64,000 nt of DNA from Streptantibioticus ferralitis (GTDB lineage Bacteria > Actinomycetota > Actinomycetes > Streptomycetales > Streptomycetaceae), in contig NZ_JARHTQ010000003.1 of assembly GCF_029223525.1 (NCBI RefSeq), positions 372,001 through 436,000 on the forward strand, in the 5' to 3' direction. Positions 31,025 to 40,543 of this stretch are shown in pieces (position 1 is the first letter of the stretch; each line of letters begins with the position of its first letter). The position numbers and the translations under genes are program-made. Under the pieces are notes generated by a model. That model had not been told where the DNA came from. It made no database searches and worked only from the letters and a program-made list of their open reading frames with translations.

Positions 31025-32653
31025 TCAGACGTAGGGCAGATCGACGGGCGCGAGGCTGTGGAACAGGTCGCCGGGGCCCGGATTGTGCGGATGCGTGCTG
31101 CCGCCCAGATGGTTGACCACTCCCCACACCGCGTTCAGCGCCGTGGTCACCGCCCCCTCGGCGAAGCCCGCCGTCCATGAGACGTCGTCGCCGCACAGGA
31201 AGAAGCCGCGGTGTTCCGGATCCATCGACTCCTGCATGAACTGGGTGAACAGCCGGCGCTGGTAGCGGTACTGGCCGGGCAGGTTCGACTTGAACGCCCC
31301 CATGAAATGCGGCTCGGTCTCCCAGGTGATCGTGATCGGGTCGCCGACGATGTGCGAGCGGATGTCGACGTTCGGATAGATCGCCGCAAGGCTGGTCAGC
31401 AGTGCGTCAAGGCGCTCGTGCGCGGAAAGCGTGGCGAACTTCAGCGAGTCGTCGTTCCAGGTGTACGACAGGCACATCACGCCGGGTCGGTCGGGGCCGT
31501 CCTCGAACAGATAGACACCGCGCGGCATCCGGTCGGTGAGCGTCATCCCCATCACATCGTGGCCGGTATCCGGATCGGCATCCCGCCAGAACGGCCGGTC
31601 GACCAGGACGAAGAGCTTCGACGACCCCATGTAGTGGGTGCGCTCGACCGCCGTCCAGTGCGCGGTGGGCAGCAGTTCCGGAGCGCAGTCGATGCGGTGC
31701 AGCAGCGTCCACACATGGGGGCTGAAGACGACCGCCGGATACTCCCGCACGGTGTTGTCCGCGTCCGTCACGGAAAAGCCGTCGGCGGTCCGTCCGATTC
31801 GGGTGGCGGCGGGGCGAGCGGAACCGTTGTGCAGTGCGGCCAGTGAGGTGCCCGCGGGCCAGTGGGCCAGGTCGGCCGGGGTGTGCAGCCACAAACCGCG
31901 CGGCACCTGCTGACAGCCGCCCGCTATCCCGACCTGGTTGTCGTCCGCCTCGGTGAACACCACCCGCAGGATCTCCAGGAACGAATTCGGAAAATCGGTG
32001 TCCCAACCACCCGTGCCGAATCCCACCTGACCGAAGATCTCCCGGTGCCGGAACGACTGGAAGCTGGGGGAGGTCGCCAGAAAGCCGTAGAACGACTGGT
32101 CGTCGAACTCCGTGACCAGCCGGTTCCAAACCGCCTTCAGAGTTTCCACATCGCGCCGCTGCATCGCGTCGCGTATCGTGGACAGTTCGGCGCGCTCCTG
32201 CAGGGCCTTGTCCCAGGCATCGGCCACCTCCTGGTAGATGCCCGGCAGTTCGTCGGTCGAGCGGGCGCGGTGGCGCCGGCCGCCCAGATCGATGAGCGTG
32301 CTCGGTGTGCTCGGGGCCAGCGGATTGGGAAAGGGATAGGTCCGCAGGCCCAGCAGGTCGATGTAGTGGAACAGCGACCGAGCGGAGAGCGGAAACCGCA
32401 TCGCGCCCATCTCGGCGACGAGCTCCGGGTTGTCCGGGAACGGCGCGGAACGCATTCGGCCGCCCAACTGCTCGGCCTCGTACACCACCGGCCGCAGCCC
32501 GAGACGCATGAGTTCATAGGCGGCGGTAATCCCCGCCATACCGCCGCCGACAACGGCGACCTCAATTCCGGCCGCGCTCGGCGGCAGTGTGCCGAGACCG
32601 GCCGGATGACGAAGCCAGCTGTCGTACGAGAACGGAAAATCCGGCACGAGCAT
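31025..32653 (-). CDS. Flavin amine oxidase, arginine/tryptophan 2-monooxygenase-like
   Basis: 542 residues. FAD-binding VVGGGMAG (34-41), the GGRMRS motif after the second strand, and a C-terminal FAD segment around CGDDVSWTAGFAEGA. Size and layout fit amino-acid monooxygenases (IaaM-like) that turn an amino acid into the amide with loss of CO2. In ECO-02301-type clusters the equivalent enzyme converts L-arginine to 4-guanidinobutanamide, the first step to the starter unit. Substrate is inferred from context: ligase, acyltransferase and ureohydrolase are all in the cluster. A generic L-amino-acid oxidase is the alternative. Transcribed separately from the PPTase upstream (79-base gap with an AT-rich stretch that could hold a -10). 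Confidence 0.85.
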   Translation of the reverse strand: MLVPDFPFSYDSWLRHPAGLGTLPPSAAGIEVAVVGGGMAGITAAYELMRLGLRPVVYEAEQLGGRMRSAPFPDNPELVAEMGAMRFPLSARSLFHYIDLLGLRTYPFPNPLAPSTPSTLIDLGGRRHRARSTDELPGIYQEVADAWDKALQERAELSTIRDAMQRRDVETLKAVWNRLVTEFDDQSFYGFLATSPSFQSFRHREIFGQVGFGTGGWDTDFPNSFLEILRVVFTEADDNQVGIAGGCQQVPRGLWLHTPADLAHWPAGTSLAALHNGSARPAATRIGRTADGFSVTDADNTVREYPAVVFSPHVWTLLHRIDCAPELLPTAHWTAVERTHYMGSSKLFVLVDRPFWRDADPDTGHDVMGMTLTDRMPRGVYLFEDGPDRPGVMCLSYTWNDDSLKFATLSAHERLDALLTSLAAIYPNVDIRSHIVGDPITITWETEPHFMGAFKSNLPGQYRYQRRLFTQFMQESMDPEHRGFFLCGDDVSWTAGFAEGAVTTALNAVWGVVNHLGGSTHPHNPGPGDLFHSLAPVDLPYV

Positions 32654-32732
32654 GAACTCACGCTATTTTTACAAGCGTTGCCGCGCCAACCCCTACCGAC
32701 CCTGGTTTCCCACTTATGACCGGGGTTCCGGT

Positions 32733-33410
32733 TCAGTTCACCGAAACCGCCGTGGCGGCAAGTGAGATCGTGGTGACGAGCAGCCCTCGTCGAGCCGTCC
32801 AGCGGCCGGCGAACGCGTCCACCCACTGCCCCGGCGCATTGCGCGCCGGACGCAGCACCCGCGCGTCGAACGTGCCGGAGCCGTCGGCGGTCTCGGTGAA
32901 GGCGATCTCGGCGTCATCGAAGTCGAGTTCGGTGCGCATCATCGGGTACCACGCCTTGTAGACGCACTCCTTGGCGCTGAACAGCAGCCGGTCCCGGTGG
33001 ACGGAGCCGGGCACCGCCGCCCGTACCCAGGACAGCTCGCTCGGCAGGGCGATCGACTCGACCATGCCCTGCCGCAGCGGAAGATCCGGCTCAGCGTCGA
33101 TGCCGACGGTCACCAGGTCCGCCGCCCTGGCGAGCGCCGCCGCCCGGTAGCCGTCGCAGTGCGTCATGCTGCCGACGATCCCGGCGGGCCACTGCGGCAC
33201 GTTGCGCACGCCCGGCAGCACCGGCGCGGGTGGCAGGCCGAGGTCCGCCAACGCCCGGCGGGCGCAGGCCCGTACGGTGGTGAACTCCCGGCGCCGGCGC
33301 TCCACCGAATTGCCGATCAGCTCCCGCTCCTGCGGGAACAGGTCGTCCTCGCCGTCGTCCTCGAACGCCTCGGCGCAGGCCACCGTCGCGGGCAGCAGTC
33401 CGCTGATCAT
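32733..33410 (-). CDS. 4'-phosphopantetheinyl transferase (EntD/Sfp superfamily)
   Basis: 225 residues. Diagnostic motifs: VGIDAE (102-107, Mg/CoA-binding Asp and Glu) and FSAKECVYK (144-152). The upstream GSMTHCDGY segment is also typical of the EntD-like branch. It attaches phosphopantetheine to carrier proteins and so activates the PKS ACPs. The ATG overlaps the stop of the metallophosphoesterase gene by four bases. The longer upstream reading frame (to 34139) is a shadow of that gene. Confidence 0.94.
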   Translation of the reverse strand: MISGLLPATVACAEAFEDDGEDDLFPQERELIGNSVERRRREFTTVRACARRALADLGLPPAPVLPGVRNVPQWPAGIVGSMTHCDGYRAAALARAADLVTVGIDAEPDLPLRQGMVESIALPSELSWVRAAVPGSVHRDRLLFSAKECVYKAWYPMMRTELDFDDAEIAFTETADGSGTFDARVLRPARNAPGQWVDAFAGRWTARRGLLVTTISLAATAVSVN

Positions 33411-34333
33411 GCGCTGTCCTCCTTCGGCTTCCCGTCGTGCTGCGGCGCGTCCTCGGGGTAGGGCAGGATCTGCCGCAGCAGTCCCCGAGGGTGGCCGCGG
33501 CGGCGCCACTCGCGCGGATAGCCGATCGAGACCTCCTCGAACCGGATTCCGTCGTGCCAGGTGGTCCTGGGGATGTGCAGATGCCCGTAGACCACTGCCG
33601 CGGTGTTGAACCGGCGGTGCCAGTCGGCGGTCAGCTCGGTGCCGCACCACTGCGCGAACTCCGGGTGCCACAGCACCTCCGTCGGTTCGCGCACCAACGG
33701 GTAGTGGTTGACCAGCACCAGCGGCACCGACGGATCGTGCGCCGCCAGCCGTCGCTCGGTCTGCTGCACCCGGGCCCTGCACCATGCGTCCCGGCTCGGA
33801 TACGGGTCCGGGTGCAGCAGGTACTCGTCGGTGCACACCACGCCCGCCTCGTGCGCCTTGGCCAGCGACTCCTCCTTGGTCGTGGTGCCCGGCGCCCGGA
33901 AGCTGTAGTCGTAGAGCACGAACAGTGGCGCCACCGCCACCGGCCCCTGCGGTCCCCGCCACACCGGGTACGGGTCCTCGGGGGTCACCACGCCCAGGCC
34001 GCGGCACAGCTCCACCAGATGCTGGTAGCGCTGCTCGCCGCGCAGTTGGAGCGGTTCCTCGCGCGGTGTCCACAGCTCGTGGTTGCCAGGCGCCCACACC
34101 ACCTTCGCGAATCGGCTGGTGAGTAGCCGCAGCGCCCACTCGATGTCATCGGTCAGCTCACCGATGTCCCCGGCGACGATCAGCCAGTCGTCATCGCTCG
34201 TCGGGAACAGCGATTCGGTGATCGGACGGTTGTCGGCGATACCGATGTGCAGATCGCTGACGGCCAGCAGCCGTCCGTCGGATCTGCCGGGGGAGGTGGT
34301 CTGCGCCGAGGTGTTAGGCGCTGTGTGCGACAT
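33407..34333 (-). CDS. Calcineurin-like metallophosphoesterase
   Basis: 308 residues. Metal-binding motifs are complete: SDLHIG (26-31), GDIGE (55-59), GNHE (83-86), VNHYPL and YGHLHIP. The ATG at 34333 lies 20 bases inside the 3' end of the LAL regulator gene, and its own stop overlaps the PPTase start, giving a coupled LAL-phosphoesterase-PPTase unit. Such phosphoesterase/PPTase pairs recur in polyketide clusters; substrate unknown. A longer reading to 34450 is rejected because the family's first strand begins near residue 20 of this start. Confidence 0.9.
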   Translation of the reverse strand: MSHTAPNTSAQTTSPGRSDGRLLAVSDLHIGIADNRPITESLFPTSDDDWLIVAGDIGELTDDIEWALRLLTSRFAKVVWAPGNHELWTPREEPLQLRGEQRYQHLVELCRGLGVVTPEDPYPVWRGPQGPVAVAPLFVLYDYSFRAPGTTTKEESLAKAHEAGVVCTDEYLLHPDPYPSRDAWCRARVQQTERRLAAHDPSVPLVLVNHYPLVREPTEVLWHPEFAQWCGTELTADWHRRFNTAAVVYGHLHIPRTTWHDGIRFEEVSIGYPREWRRRGHPRGLLRQILPYPEDAPQHDGKPKEDSA

Positions 34334-37187
34334 CGCTGTCCAAACTGACCGGAAGGTCCTGGCGTTGACTGATGTTGATCTTGCGGTAGACCCGGGTGAG
34401 GTGCTGCTCGACCGTGCTGATCGTGATGAACAGCTTCGCCGCGATCTCACGGTTCGTGTAACCGTAGACCGCCAGCGAGGCGACCCGTCGCTCCGCGTCG
34501 GTCAGCGAGGCGACCGCGGCGGTGTCCGCCCGTACCGCACCCGCCGTCTCTCCGGTCGCCTCCGATGACGCCCCCCGCACCGGAGTGGGCTGCAGCGAGC
34601 GGTACAGCTCCTCGGCGCCGCATCCGTCCGCCATCCGCCACGCCCTGCGGATCAGCAAGCGGCCCTTGGCCACTTCGCCGAGCTGCTTGTGCGCCTGGCC
34701 CAGATCGGCCAGTGCCCGCGCCATCTCGTAGCAGTCCCCGCCGGCCTGCAGGGCACTGATGGCCTGGCCCAGCAGCTTGGGACGCTCCACGGGCGGCAGG
34801 GTGGCCGCGAGAGCGCGCGCCGCGGCCCCACGGATCCGGGCCTGCGATTCGGGGGCCCGGGCCAGCTGGTCCCTGGCCCACTCGGCGGCCTTCCCGTGGT
34901 TGTCCAGTGCCAGCCAGGTCTCCGCCGAGCCCAGCCGCCACGGCACCAGGGCGGCGGAGTCCATGCCCCAGGCACGCATCCGCTCACCGCAGGCCGCGAA
35001 GTCGGTCATGGCGGCATGATGGCGGCCGGTGGCCAACTGGTGACGGCCGCGCGCGTACAGGTAGTGCATCGCGTGCCGGGTGGCGTACATGGCATCAGGG
35101 ACGGGGGATTCCAGCAGCTCCGCGGCGGCCTCGTGGTGGCCCATCGCGGTCCTGGCCTCCACCAGCGTGGCCAGCGGCATGCCGATGCCAACGCCCCAGC
35201 CATGTGCGGGGAGTTGCTCCAGCGCCAGCTCGGCGCACTCCACCGCCTTGCCCAGATGACCGCGGCGCAACGCGATCAGCCCCCGGACGGCGTTGAACGT
35301 GCCCAGCCAGCTCGGAGCGTTACGGGCCGCCGCCTCCGCCAGGAACCGGTCACACCACAGCGTCGCCGGGCCGAGCCGCTCGGTGTACACCAGCGCCAGC
35401 AGCGCCGCCTTGAGCGAGTGCCTCGTCAGGTCCGTCAGCCGGGTGGTGCGCAGCACCTGCTCGGCCTGGGCAGCCGTGGCATCGTTGCCATCCTGGCACA
35501 GCGACGCCTGGAGCGCGCTGAGCGCCCGCAGCGATGGCGCCGTCGCGGCCCCTCGCCCACCGCTTTCCACCTGCGCCATCGAATCCTGGACCTGGTCGAG
35601 CGTGTCGGGGTAGGTGGAGGCCATCAACAGCCGGGTGCTTTGCAGTTCGGTGCCGAGCCGGGAGTCGGGGGCCTTTGCCATCACCTCGTTGACCTGCCGG
35701 ATCGCGGCGGCAGCGTCATCCATCTGACCGTTCCACATCATGCCCACTGCCAGCTGGAGCGTCTGGGCGGGCGGCAGCAGTCCGGCCCGCGCGGGCGCGG
35801 CCAGCGACTGCAGCTGCTGCAACGACGCCGACGGCTTCACCCGCCAGATGATCTCCGCCAGCTCCGCCCTGATCGCCAGCCGCTCCCTGTCATCGGGGCA
35901 GCACCGCTCGGCCGTCTGCAGGCAGCGGGTCGCGAACGAGACCTCGTCGTCGGCGAGCGCCCGTTGCGCCGCGTCCCGCAGCACCCGGGGCACCCACTCC
36001 TCGTGCGGCGCGGGCACATCGTGGCCGATCAACTGGTGTGCGACGGCGGTCGGGCTCGCGCCGTCTTCGTACAGCAACCGCGCGGCACGCCAGCGCAGTT
36101 GGGACGCCGACGCACCGGGCAGGTCCTCCAGCACGGCGTCGCGGACCGACTCATGACGGAACGCGGCTCCCGGCTCGTCGAGTATGCCCGCCTCGGCGAG
36201 GTCGGTGATGGACAGCCGTACGGTCCGCTCCTCCAGCCTGATCAGCCCGCACAGCAGCGGTACCGCCTCCGCACCGCCCAGCACCGCGATGCCCCGGGCG
36301 GTCAGCAGGCTGTCCTTGCCGATGCGGTGCACGCTGGCCAGCGCGGACTGCCGGAACATCTCGCCGGTCCTGGGCGAGAGCGGGGGACGGTTGGCGACGC
36401 CCGGCGCCGGGCGGGGGGTGTCGTCCAGGAAGCCGTGGACCAGCAGAGGGTTGCCGCCGGTCGCCGCGTGGAAGGCGGGGGCGAGCCGAGCGGCGTCCGC
36501 CGGATCGAAGGATTCCGCCAGCAGTTGTCCGACGCCCTGCTCGGACAGCGGGCCCAGCCGTACGTTGCACACGTCCAGTTGGCGGCCCAACTCCTTGAAT
36601 GCCGTGGGCACATCGCACGCCCGCGCACAAGCGATCAGCAACGACGGCCGGTTGGTGGGCAGTCGACGGATAGCGTACGCCAGGCAGGTAAGTGACTGCG
36701 CGTCGGCGAACTGCACATCGTCGACGACGATCAGCAGTGGCTCCTGGGCCGTCAGTTCGGCGAGCGTGCGGTGGAAGCCGCGCAGGATGGCGAGAGGCAC
36801 CTGCGGGGAGGGCTCGCCGCCCGTGGGCGCATCACCTGGTCGCTGGCCGGGCTCCGACGGCAACGGGAACAGCAGTGGTGGCAGGCCGTCGGCGAGTGGT
36901 GGAAGCGCCTGAAGCAGCTGTTCCAGCACCGCGTATGGGAAGCCCTGCTCGGAGGGCGCGGCAACCGCGCTCAGCAGCCGGACACCCGAGGCCGCGACGT
37001 GTTCCGACACATGGTTCAGGAGTGCGGTCTTGCCCGACCCCACGGCGCCGCTGATGACGCCGAGACGTCCTCGGCCATCGGATCTCCCGGTGAGGAACCG
37101 GGTGAGCCGCGTATTCTCCTCATCCCGCTCGATCAACAAGTCGTTAATTCCTTCCCCGTTAAAGACGCGCATATATCCGGGGGCCAT
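34314..37187 (-). CDS. LAL-family (large ATP-binding) LuxR transcriptional regulator
   Basis: 957 residues. N-terminal AAA/STAND ATPase with Walker A GAVGSGKT (47-54) and Walker B LLIVVDDVQ, a long TPR-like alpha-helical middle, and a C-terminal LuxR helix-turn-helix (about 895-945, with the NREIAAKLF...TVEQHL pattern). Such proteins are cluster-situated activators of macrolide and polyene genes. A second ATG six codons in (MRVFNGEG) is an equally good start. No TTA codon is visible near the start. It probably acts on the divergent promoter regions at 24.9-25.1 and 37.2-37.8 kb, which share TAGGGG elements (inference). Confidence 0.95.
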   Translation of the reverse strand: MAPGYMRVFNGEGINDLLIERDEENTRLTRFLTGRSDGRGRLGVISGAVGSGKTALLNHVSEHVAASGVRLLSAVAAPSEQGFPYAVLEQLLQALPPLADGLPPLLFPLPSEPGQRPGDAPTGGEPSPQVPLAILRGFHRTLAELTAQEPLLIVVDDVQFADAQSLTCLAYAIRRLPTNRPSLLIACARACDVPTAFKELGRQLDVCNVRLGPLSEQGVGQLLAESFDPADAARLAPAFHAATGGNPLLVHGFLDDTPRPAPGVANRPPLSPRTGEMFRQSALASVHRIGKDSLLTARGIAVLGGAEAVPLLCGLIRLEERTVRLSITDLAEAGILDEPGAAFRHESVRDAVLEDLPGASASQLRWRAARLLYEDGASPTAVAHQLIGHDVPAPHEEWVPRVLRDAAQRALADDEVSFATRCLQTAERCCPDDRERLAIRAELAEIIWRVKPSASLQQLQSLAAPARAGLLPPAQTLQLAVGMMWNGQMDDAAAAIRQVNEVMAKAPDSRLGTELQSTRLLMASTYPDTLDQVQDSMAQVESGGRGAATAPSLRALSALQASLCQDGNDATAAQAEQVLRTTRLTDLTRHSLKAALLALVYTERLGPATLWCDRFLAEAAARNAPSWLGTFNAVRGLIALRRGHLGKAVECAELALEQLPAHGWGVGIGMPLATLVEARTAMGHHEAAAELLESPVPDAMYATRHAMHYLYARGRHQLATGRHHAAMTDFAACGERMRAWGMDSAALVPWRLGSAETWLALDNHGKAAEWARDQLARAPESQARIRGAAARALAATLPPVERPKLLGQAISALQAGGDCYEMARALADLGQAHKQLGEVAKGRLLIRRAWRMADGCGAEELYRSLQPTPVRGASSEATGETAGAVRADTAAVASLTDAERRVASLAVYGYTNREIAAKLFITISTVEQHLTRVYRKINISQRQDLPVSLDSDVAHSA

Positions 37188-37777
37188 CAGGGAGGCCGGT
37201 CAGGTGGCGTTCCGCTACCGGCGGTTGTGTTACCGAACGGTAGTTCTGGAGGATCTCCGGAAAACGTCCTACGCCTCGCGCTTGCGAAATCCCCTTAAGC
37301 GGGCCACTGTCACGTTGCTCCCTCCCCCGTACGCTTCCTGGACGACGTCAACGGCCCGCGCGGTTCAGGTCAGTTCGCGCGCAGGTCTGATCACGGACGC
37401 CGGCCGGTGCCTCTGGCCGAAGGCTCATTGGGAACTCTAGCAACGACCCGGAGCAGCGAAGAAAAGCATGGGCGAGGTGCAGGCGGCGTAAAAGTAACGT
37501 GCAAATCACCGGAGGGTGAACGGGCCGTTGAATCGAATGACCCCGATGAGGCTGGCGCGCGCCGGTGCGAGAGGGTCGAGTTGGCAGAGATGGCTGGTCA
37601 CGGCGGGTTAGGGGGTGGTTGGGCGACGCTAGGGGGAGATGGTGGTGGAAGTCTCACTCCGGTCCGGGTTTGAATCGTCGAACGTGGGTCTCGCAGGCCC
37701 GCGGACGACGATGTCGGACCACGACTTCGGACCACTATGTCGCCCGGAACACCGGGCTTCCGGGGTGGAGCTGACCC
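37188..37777. promoter_or_regulatory. 590-base divergent promoter region
   Basis: Between the LAL regulator and the carboxylase gene; no supported ORF. TTAGGGGG (37608-37615) and CTAGGGGG (37629-37636) are 21 bases apart, echoing the trio at 25061-25098. TCGGACCAC is directly repeated at 37714-37722 and 37727-37735, just upstream of the carboxylase gene. Confidence 0.5.
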
Positions 37778-39379
37778 ATGACGACGATGACCCAGGCCAC
37801 GGCTCGGGGGCAGGCCGCGCCTTCCGGCGGTGACGCCCGTGGGCGTGTGGCGGAGCTGCATGCGATTCGTGAGCAGGTGCGGCGGGGGCCGAGTGAGCGG
37901 GCGACCGAGGCGCAGCATGCCAAGGGCAAGTTGACCGCGCGTGAGCGGATTGACCTGTTGTTGGACGAGGGTTCGTTTCGTGAGGTCGAGCCGTTGCGCC
38001 GGCATCGGGCGAGCGGTTTCGGTCTGGAGGCGAAGAAGCCGTACACCGATGGTGTGATCACCGGGTGGGGTACGGTGCACGGCCGTACGGTCTTTGTGTA
38101 TGCGCATGACTTCCGGATCTTTGGTGGTGCGTTGGGTGAGGCCCATGCGCAGAAGATCCACAAGATCATGGACAAGGCGATCGCGGCGGGTGCGCCGTTG
38201 GTGTCGCTCAACGATGGTGCGGGGGCGCGGATCCAGGAGGGCGTCTCGGCGTTGGCCGGGTACGGCGGGATCTTCCAGCGCAACACCAGGGCGTCGGGTG
38301 TGATCCCGCAGATCTCGGTGATGCTGGGTCCGTGTGCTGGTGGTGCGGCGTACAGTCCGGCGTTGACGGACTTCGTGTTCATGGTGCGGGAGACCTCGCA
38401 GATGTTCATCACCGGCCCGGATGTGGTGCAGGCGGTGACGGGGGAGAAGGTCTCGCAGAACGGTCTGGGGGGCGCGGATGTGCACGCCGAGACCTCTGGT
38501 GTGGCGCACTTCGCCTACGACGACGAGGCTCTGTGTATCGAGGAGGTCCGGTACCTGCTCTCGCTGCTGCCGTCCAACAACCGGCAGATGCCGCCCGCGG
38601 TGGAGTGCGCCGACCCGGTGGACCGACGCGGTGACGCCCTGCTGGAACTGGTTCCGGTGGACGGCAGTCGGCCGTACGACATGCGCCAGGTCATCGAGGA
38701 GATCGTCGACGACGGCGAGTTCCTTGAGGTCCATGAGCGCTGGGCGAAGAACGTGCTGTGTGCGCTGTCCCGGCTCGACGGCCAGGTCGTCGGCATCATC
38801 GCCAACCAGCCGCAGGCGCTGGCCGGGGTGCTGGACATCGAGGCTTCGGAGAAGGCCGCACGCTTCGTTCAGATGTGTGATGCGTTCAACATCCCGCTGA
38901 TCACGCTGCTGGACGTGCCCGGCTTCCTGCCGGGCGTGGACCAGGAGCACGGCGGCATCATCCGGCACGGCGCGAAGCTGCTGTACGCGTACTGCAACGC
39001 CACCGTGCCGCGGATCTCGCTGATCCTGCGCAAGGCGTACGGCGGTGCGTACATCGTGATGGACTCGCAGTCCATCGGCGCCGACCTGACCTACGCCTGG
39101 CCGACCAACGAGATCGCGGTGATGGGCGCCGAGGGCGCCGCCAACGTCATCTTCCGCCGCCAGATCGCAGATGCGGACGACCCGGACGAGATGCGGACCC
39201 GGATGGTGAAGGAGTACAAGTCCGAGCTGATGCACCCGTACTACGCGGCCGAACGCGGCCTGGTCGACGACGTGATCGACCCGGCCGAGACCCGCGAGGT
39301 ACTGATCCGCTCGCTCGCCATGCTCCGCACCAAGCACGCCGACCTGCCGTCCCGCAAGCACGGCAACCCGCCCATCTGA
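37778..39379 (+). CDS. Acyl-CoA carboxylase beta subunit (carboxyltransferase), acetyl-CoA type
   Basis: 533 residues, full length for AccB/PccB. Oxyanion-hole motifs GGAAYSP and GGAY and the biotin/acyl-CoA regions are intact. The residue that sets acyl specificity in the Streptomyces coelicolor pair (Asp422 in PccB, Ile422 in AccB) is Ile here (Ile426, in GGAYIVM), so it should accept acetyl-CoA and supply malonyl-CoA. That suits the all-malonyl PKS modules in view. No alpha (biotin) subunit or epsilon subunit lies in the window, so it must share one encoded elsewhere. GGTGGAG ribosome site. Followed after 92 bases by the ureohydrolase. Confidence 0.93.
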   Translation: MTTMTQATARGQAAPSGGDARGRVAELHAIREQVRRGPSERATEAQHAKGKLTARERIDLLLDEGSFREVEPLRRHRASGFGLEAKKPYTDGVITGWGTVHGRTVFVYAHDFRIFGGALGEAHAQKIHKIMDKAIAAGAPLVSLNDGAGARIQEGVSALAGYGGIFQRNTRASGVIPQISVMLGPCAGGAAYSPALTDFVFMVRETSQMFITGPDVVQAVTGEKVSQNGLGGADVHAETSGVAHFAYDDEALCIEEVRYLLSLLPSNNRQMPPAVECADPVDRRGDALLELVPVDGSRPYDMRQVIEEIVDDGEFLEVHERWAKNVLCALSRLDGQVVGIIANQPQALAGVLDIEASEKAARFVQMCDAFNIPLITLLDVPGFLPGVDQEHGGIIRHGAKLLYAYCNATVPRISLILRKAYGGAYIVMDSQSIGADLTYAWPTNEIAVMGAEGAANVIFRRQIADADDPDEMRTRMVKEYKSELMHPYYAAERGLVDDVIDPAETREVLIRSLAMLRTKHADLPSRKHGNPPI

Positions 39380-39471
39380 CCCACCTCCCCGCGCTTCCCG
39401 TTGGCCCGCAGGCCCGTGGCCCGTTGGCCGCGCAGGCCCGACGGCTTGTACAGAAAGGCCCCGCGACAACC

Positions 39472-40458
39472 ATGACCCCGATCAACAACGGCGTGATTCC
39501 TCCCCGTGGACCCGAGGTGTCCGAACGCACCCTGACGTATGCGGGGTTGGCGACGTTCGGACGTGTTCCTCGGCTGGACGAGGTGGGGGAGACGGATATC
39601 GCCGTGGTCGGTGTGCCGTTCGACTCCGGTGTCTCCTACCGCCCCGGCGCGCGTTTCGGTGGGAACGCGATACGTGAGGCGTCCCGCCAACTGCGGCCGT
39701 ACAACCCGGCGCAGCAGGTCTACCCCTTCCACTTCGCCCAGGTCGCGGATGCTGGGGACATCACCGCCAACCCGCACAACATCAACGAGGCCGTGGAGAC
39801 CATCGAGGCCGCCGCCGGTGAACTCGTCGACACCGGCGCCCGTCTGATGACGCTCGGCGGCGACCACACCATCGCCCTGCCGCTGCTGCGCGCCGTGGCC
39901 CGTAAGCACGGCCCGGTGGCGCTGCTGCACTTCGACGCCCATCTGGACACCTGGGACGCGCACTTCGGTGAGAAGTACACCCACGGCACACCGTTCCGGC
40001 GGGCGGTCGAGGAGGGCATCCTCGACACCTCCGCCCTCTCGCACGTGGGTACCCGCGGCCCGATCTACCACCAGAACGACCTGGACGAGGACACGAAGCT
40101 GGGCTTCGGCATCGTGACGTCCGCCGATGTCATGCGGCGCGGTGTCGACGAGGTGGTGCAGCAGCTCCGCGAGCGGATCGGCAAGCGGCCGCTGTACGTC
40201 TCGGTCGACATCGATGTCCTCGATCCGTCGCACGCCCCCGGCACCGGAACGCCAGAAGCGGGCGGCCTCACCTCGCGCGAACTGCTGGAAATCGTCCGTG
40301 GCCTGTCCGACTGCCATCTGGTCTCCGCTGACCTGGTGGAGGTCGCCCCGGCCTACGACCACGCGGAGATCACCGCTGTCGCGGCCTCCCACACCGCGTA
40401 CGAGCTGATCACCATCATGTCCCGGCAGATGGGACCGGCACGGTGGGCGGGTAAGTAA
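39472..40458 (+). CDS. Agmatinase/guanidinobutyrase-type ureohydrolase (amidinohydrolase)
   Basis: 328 residues. All Mn-binding motifs of the arginase family are present: GGDHTI, HFDAHLD and SVDIDVLDP followed by APGTGTPE. It hydrolyses a guanidino group to a primary amine plus urea. In mediomycin/clethramycin biosynthesis an amidinohydrolase of this kind removes the amidino group of the arginine-derived end; the same job on the starter unit or finished product is proposed here. Ordinary agmatine catabolism is the alternative. ATG 39472 is preferred to the TTG at 39424, which would add a non-family leader; AGAAAGG lies upstream. Confidence 0.9.
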   Translation: MTPINNGVIPPRGPEVSERTLTYAGLATFGRVPRLDEVGETDIAVVGVPFDSGVSYRPGARFGGNAIREASRQLRPYNPAQQVYPFHFAQVADAGDITANPHNINEAVETIEAAAGELVDTGARLMTLGGDHTIALPLLRAVARKHGPVALLHFDAHLDTWDAHFGEKYTHGTPFRRAVEEGILDTSALSHVGTRGPIYHQNDLDEDTKLGFGIVTSADVMRRGVDEVVQQLRERIGKRPLYVSVDIDVLDPSHAPGTGTPEAGGLTSRELLEIVRGLSDCHLVSADLVEVAPAYDHAEITAVAASHTAYELITIMSRQMGPARWAGK

Positions 40459-40467
40459 GTCGCCTGT

Positions 40468-40506
40468 CCGGATGCCCGGGTCATAGGTCGTGACCCGGGC
40501 ATCCGG
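40468..40506. terminator. Terminator after the ureohydrolase gene
   Basis: Perfect 16-base inverted repeat (40468-40483 and 40491-40506), 7-base loop, ten bases after the stop codon. A plausible right border of the polyketide cluster transcripts. Confidence 0.88.
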
Positions 40507-40543
40507 CGCGCCGGGTGGCAGGACCAGGGGAAGGGGCAGCGAC

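Noticed and set aside
34689-36695. 668-codon plus-strand frame
   Set aside because: Antisense shadow of the LAL regulator.
39398-39440. Imperfect direct repeat around CCCGTTGGC before the ureohydrolase
   Set aside because: Only two partial copies; no regulatory logic visible, and possibly chance in G/C-rich leader DNA.
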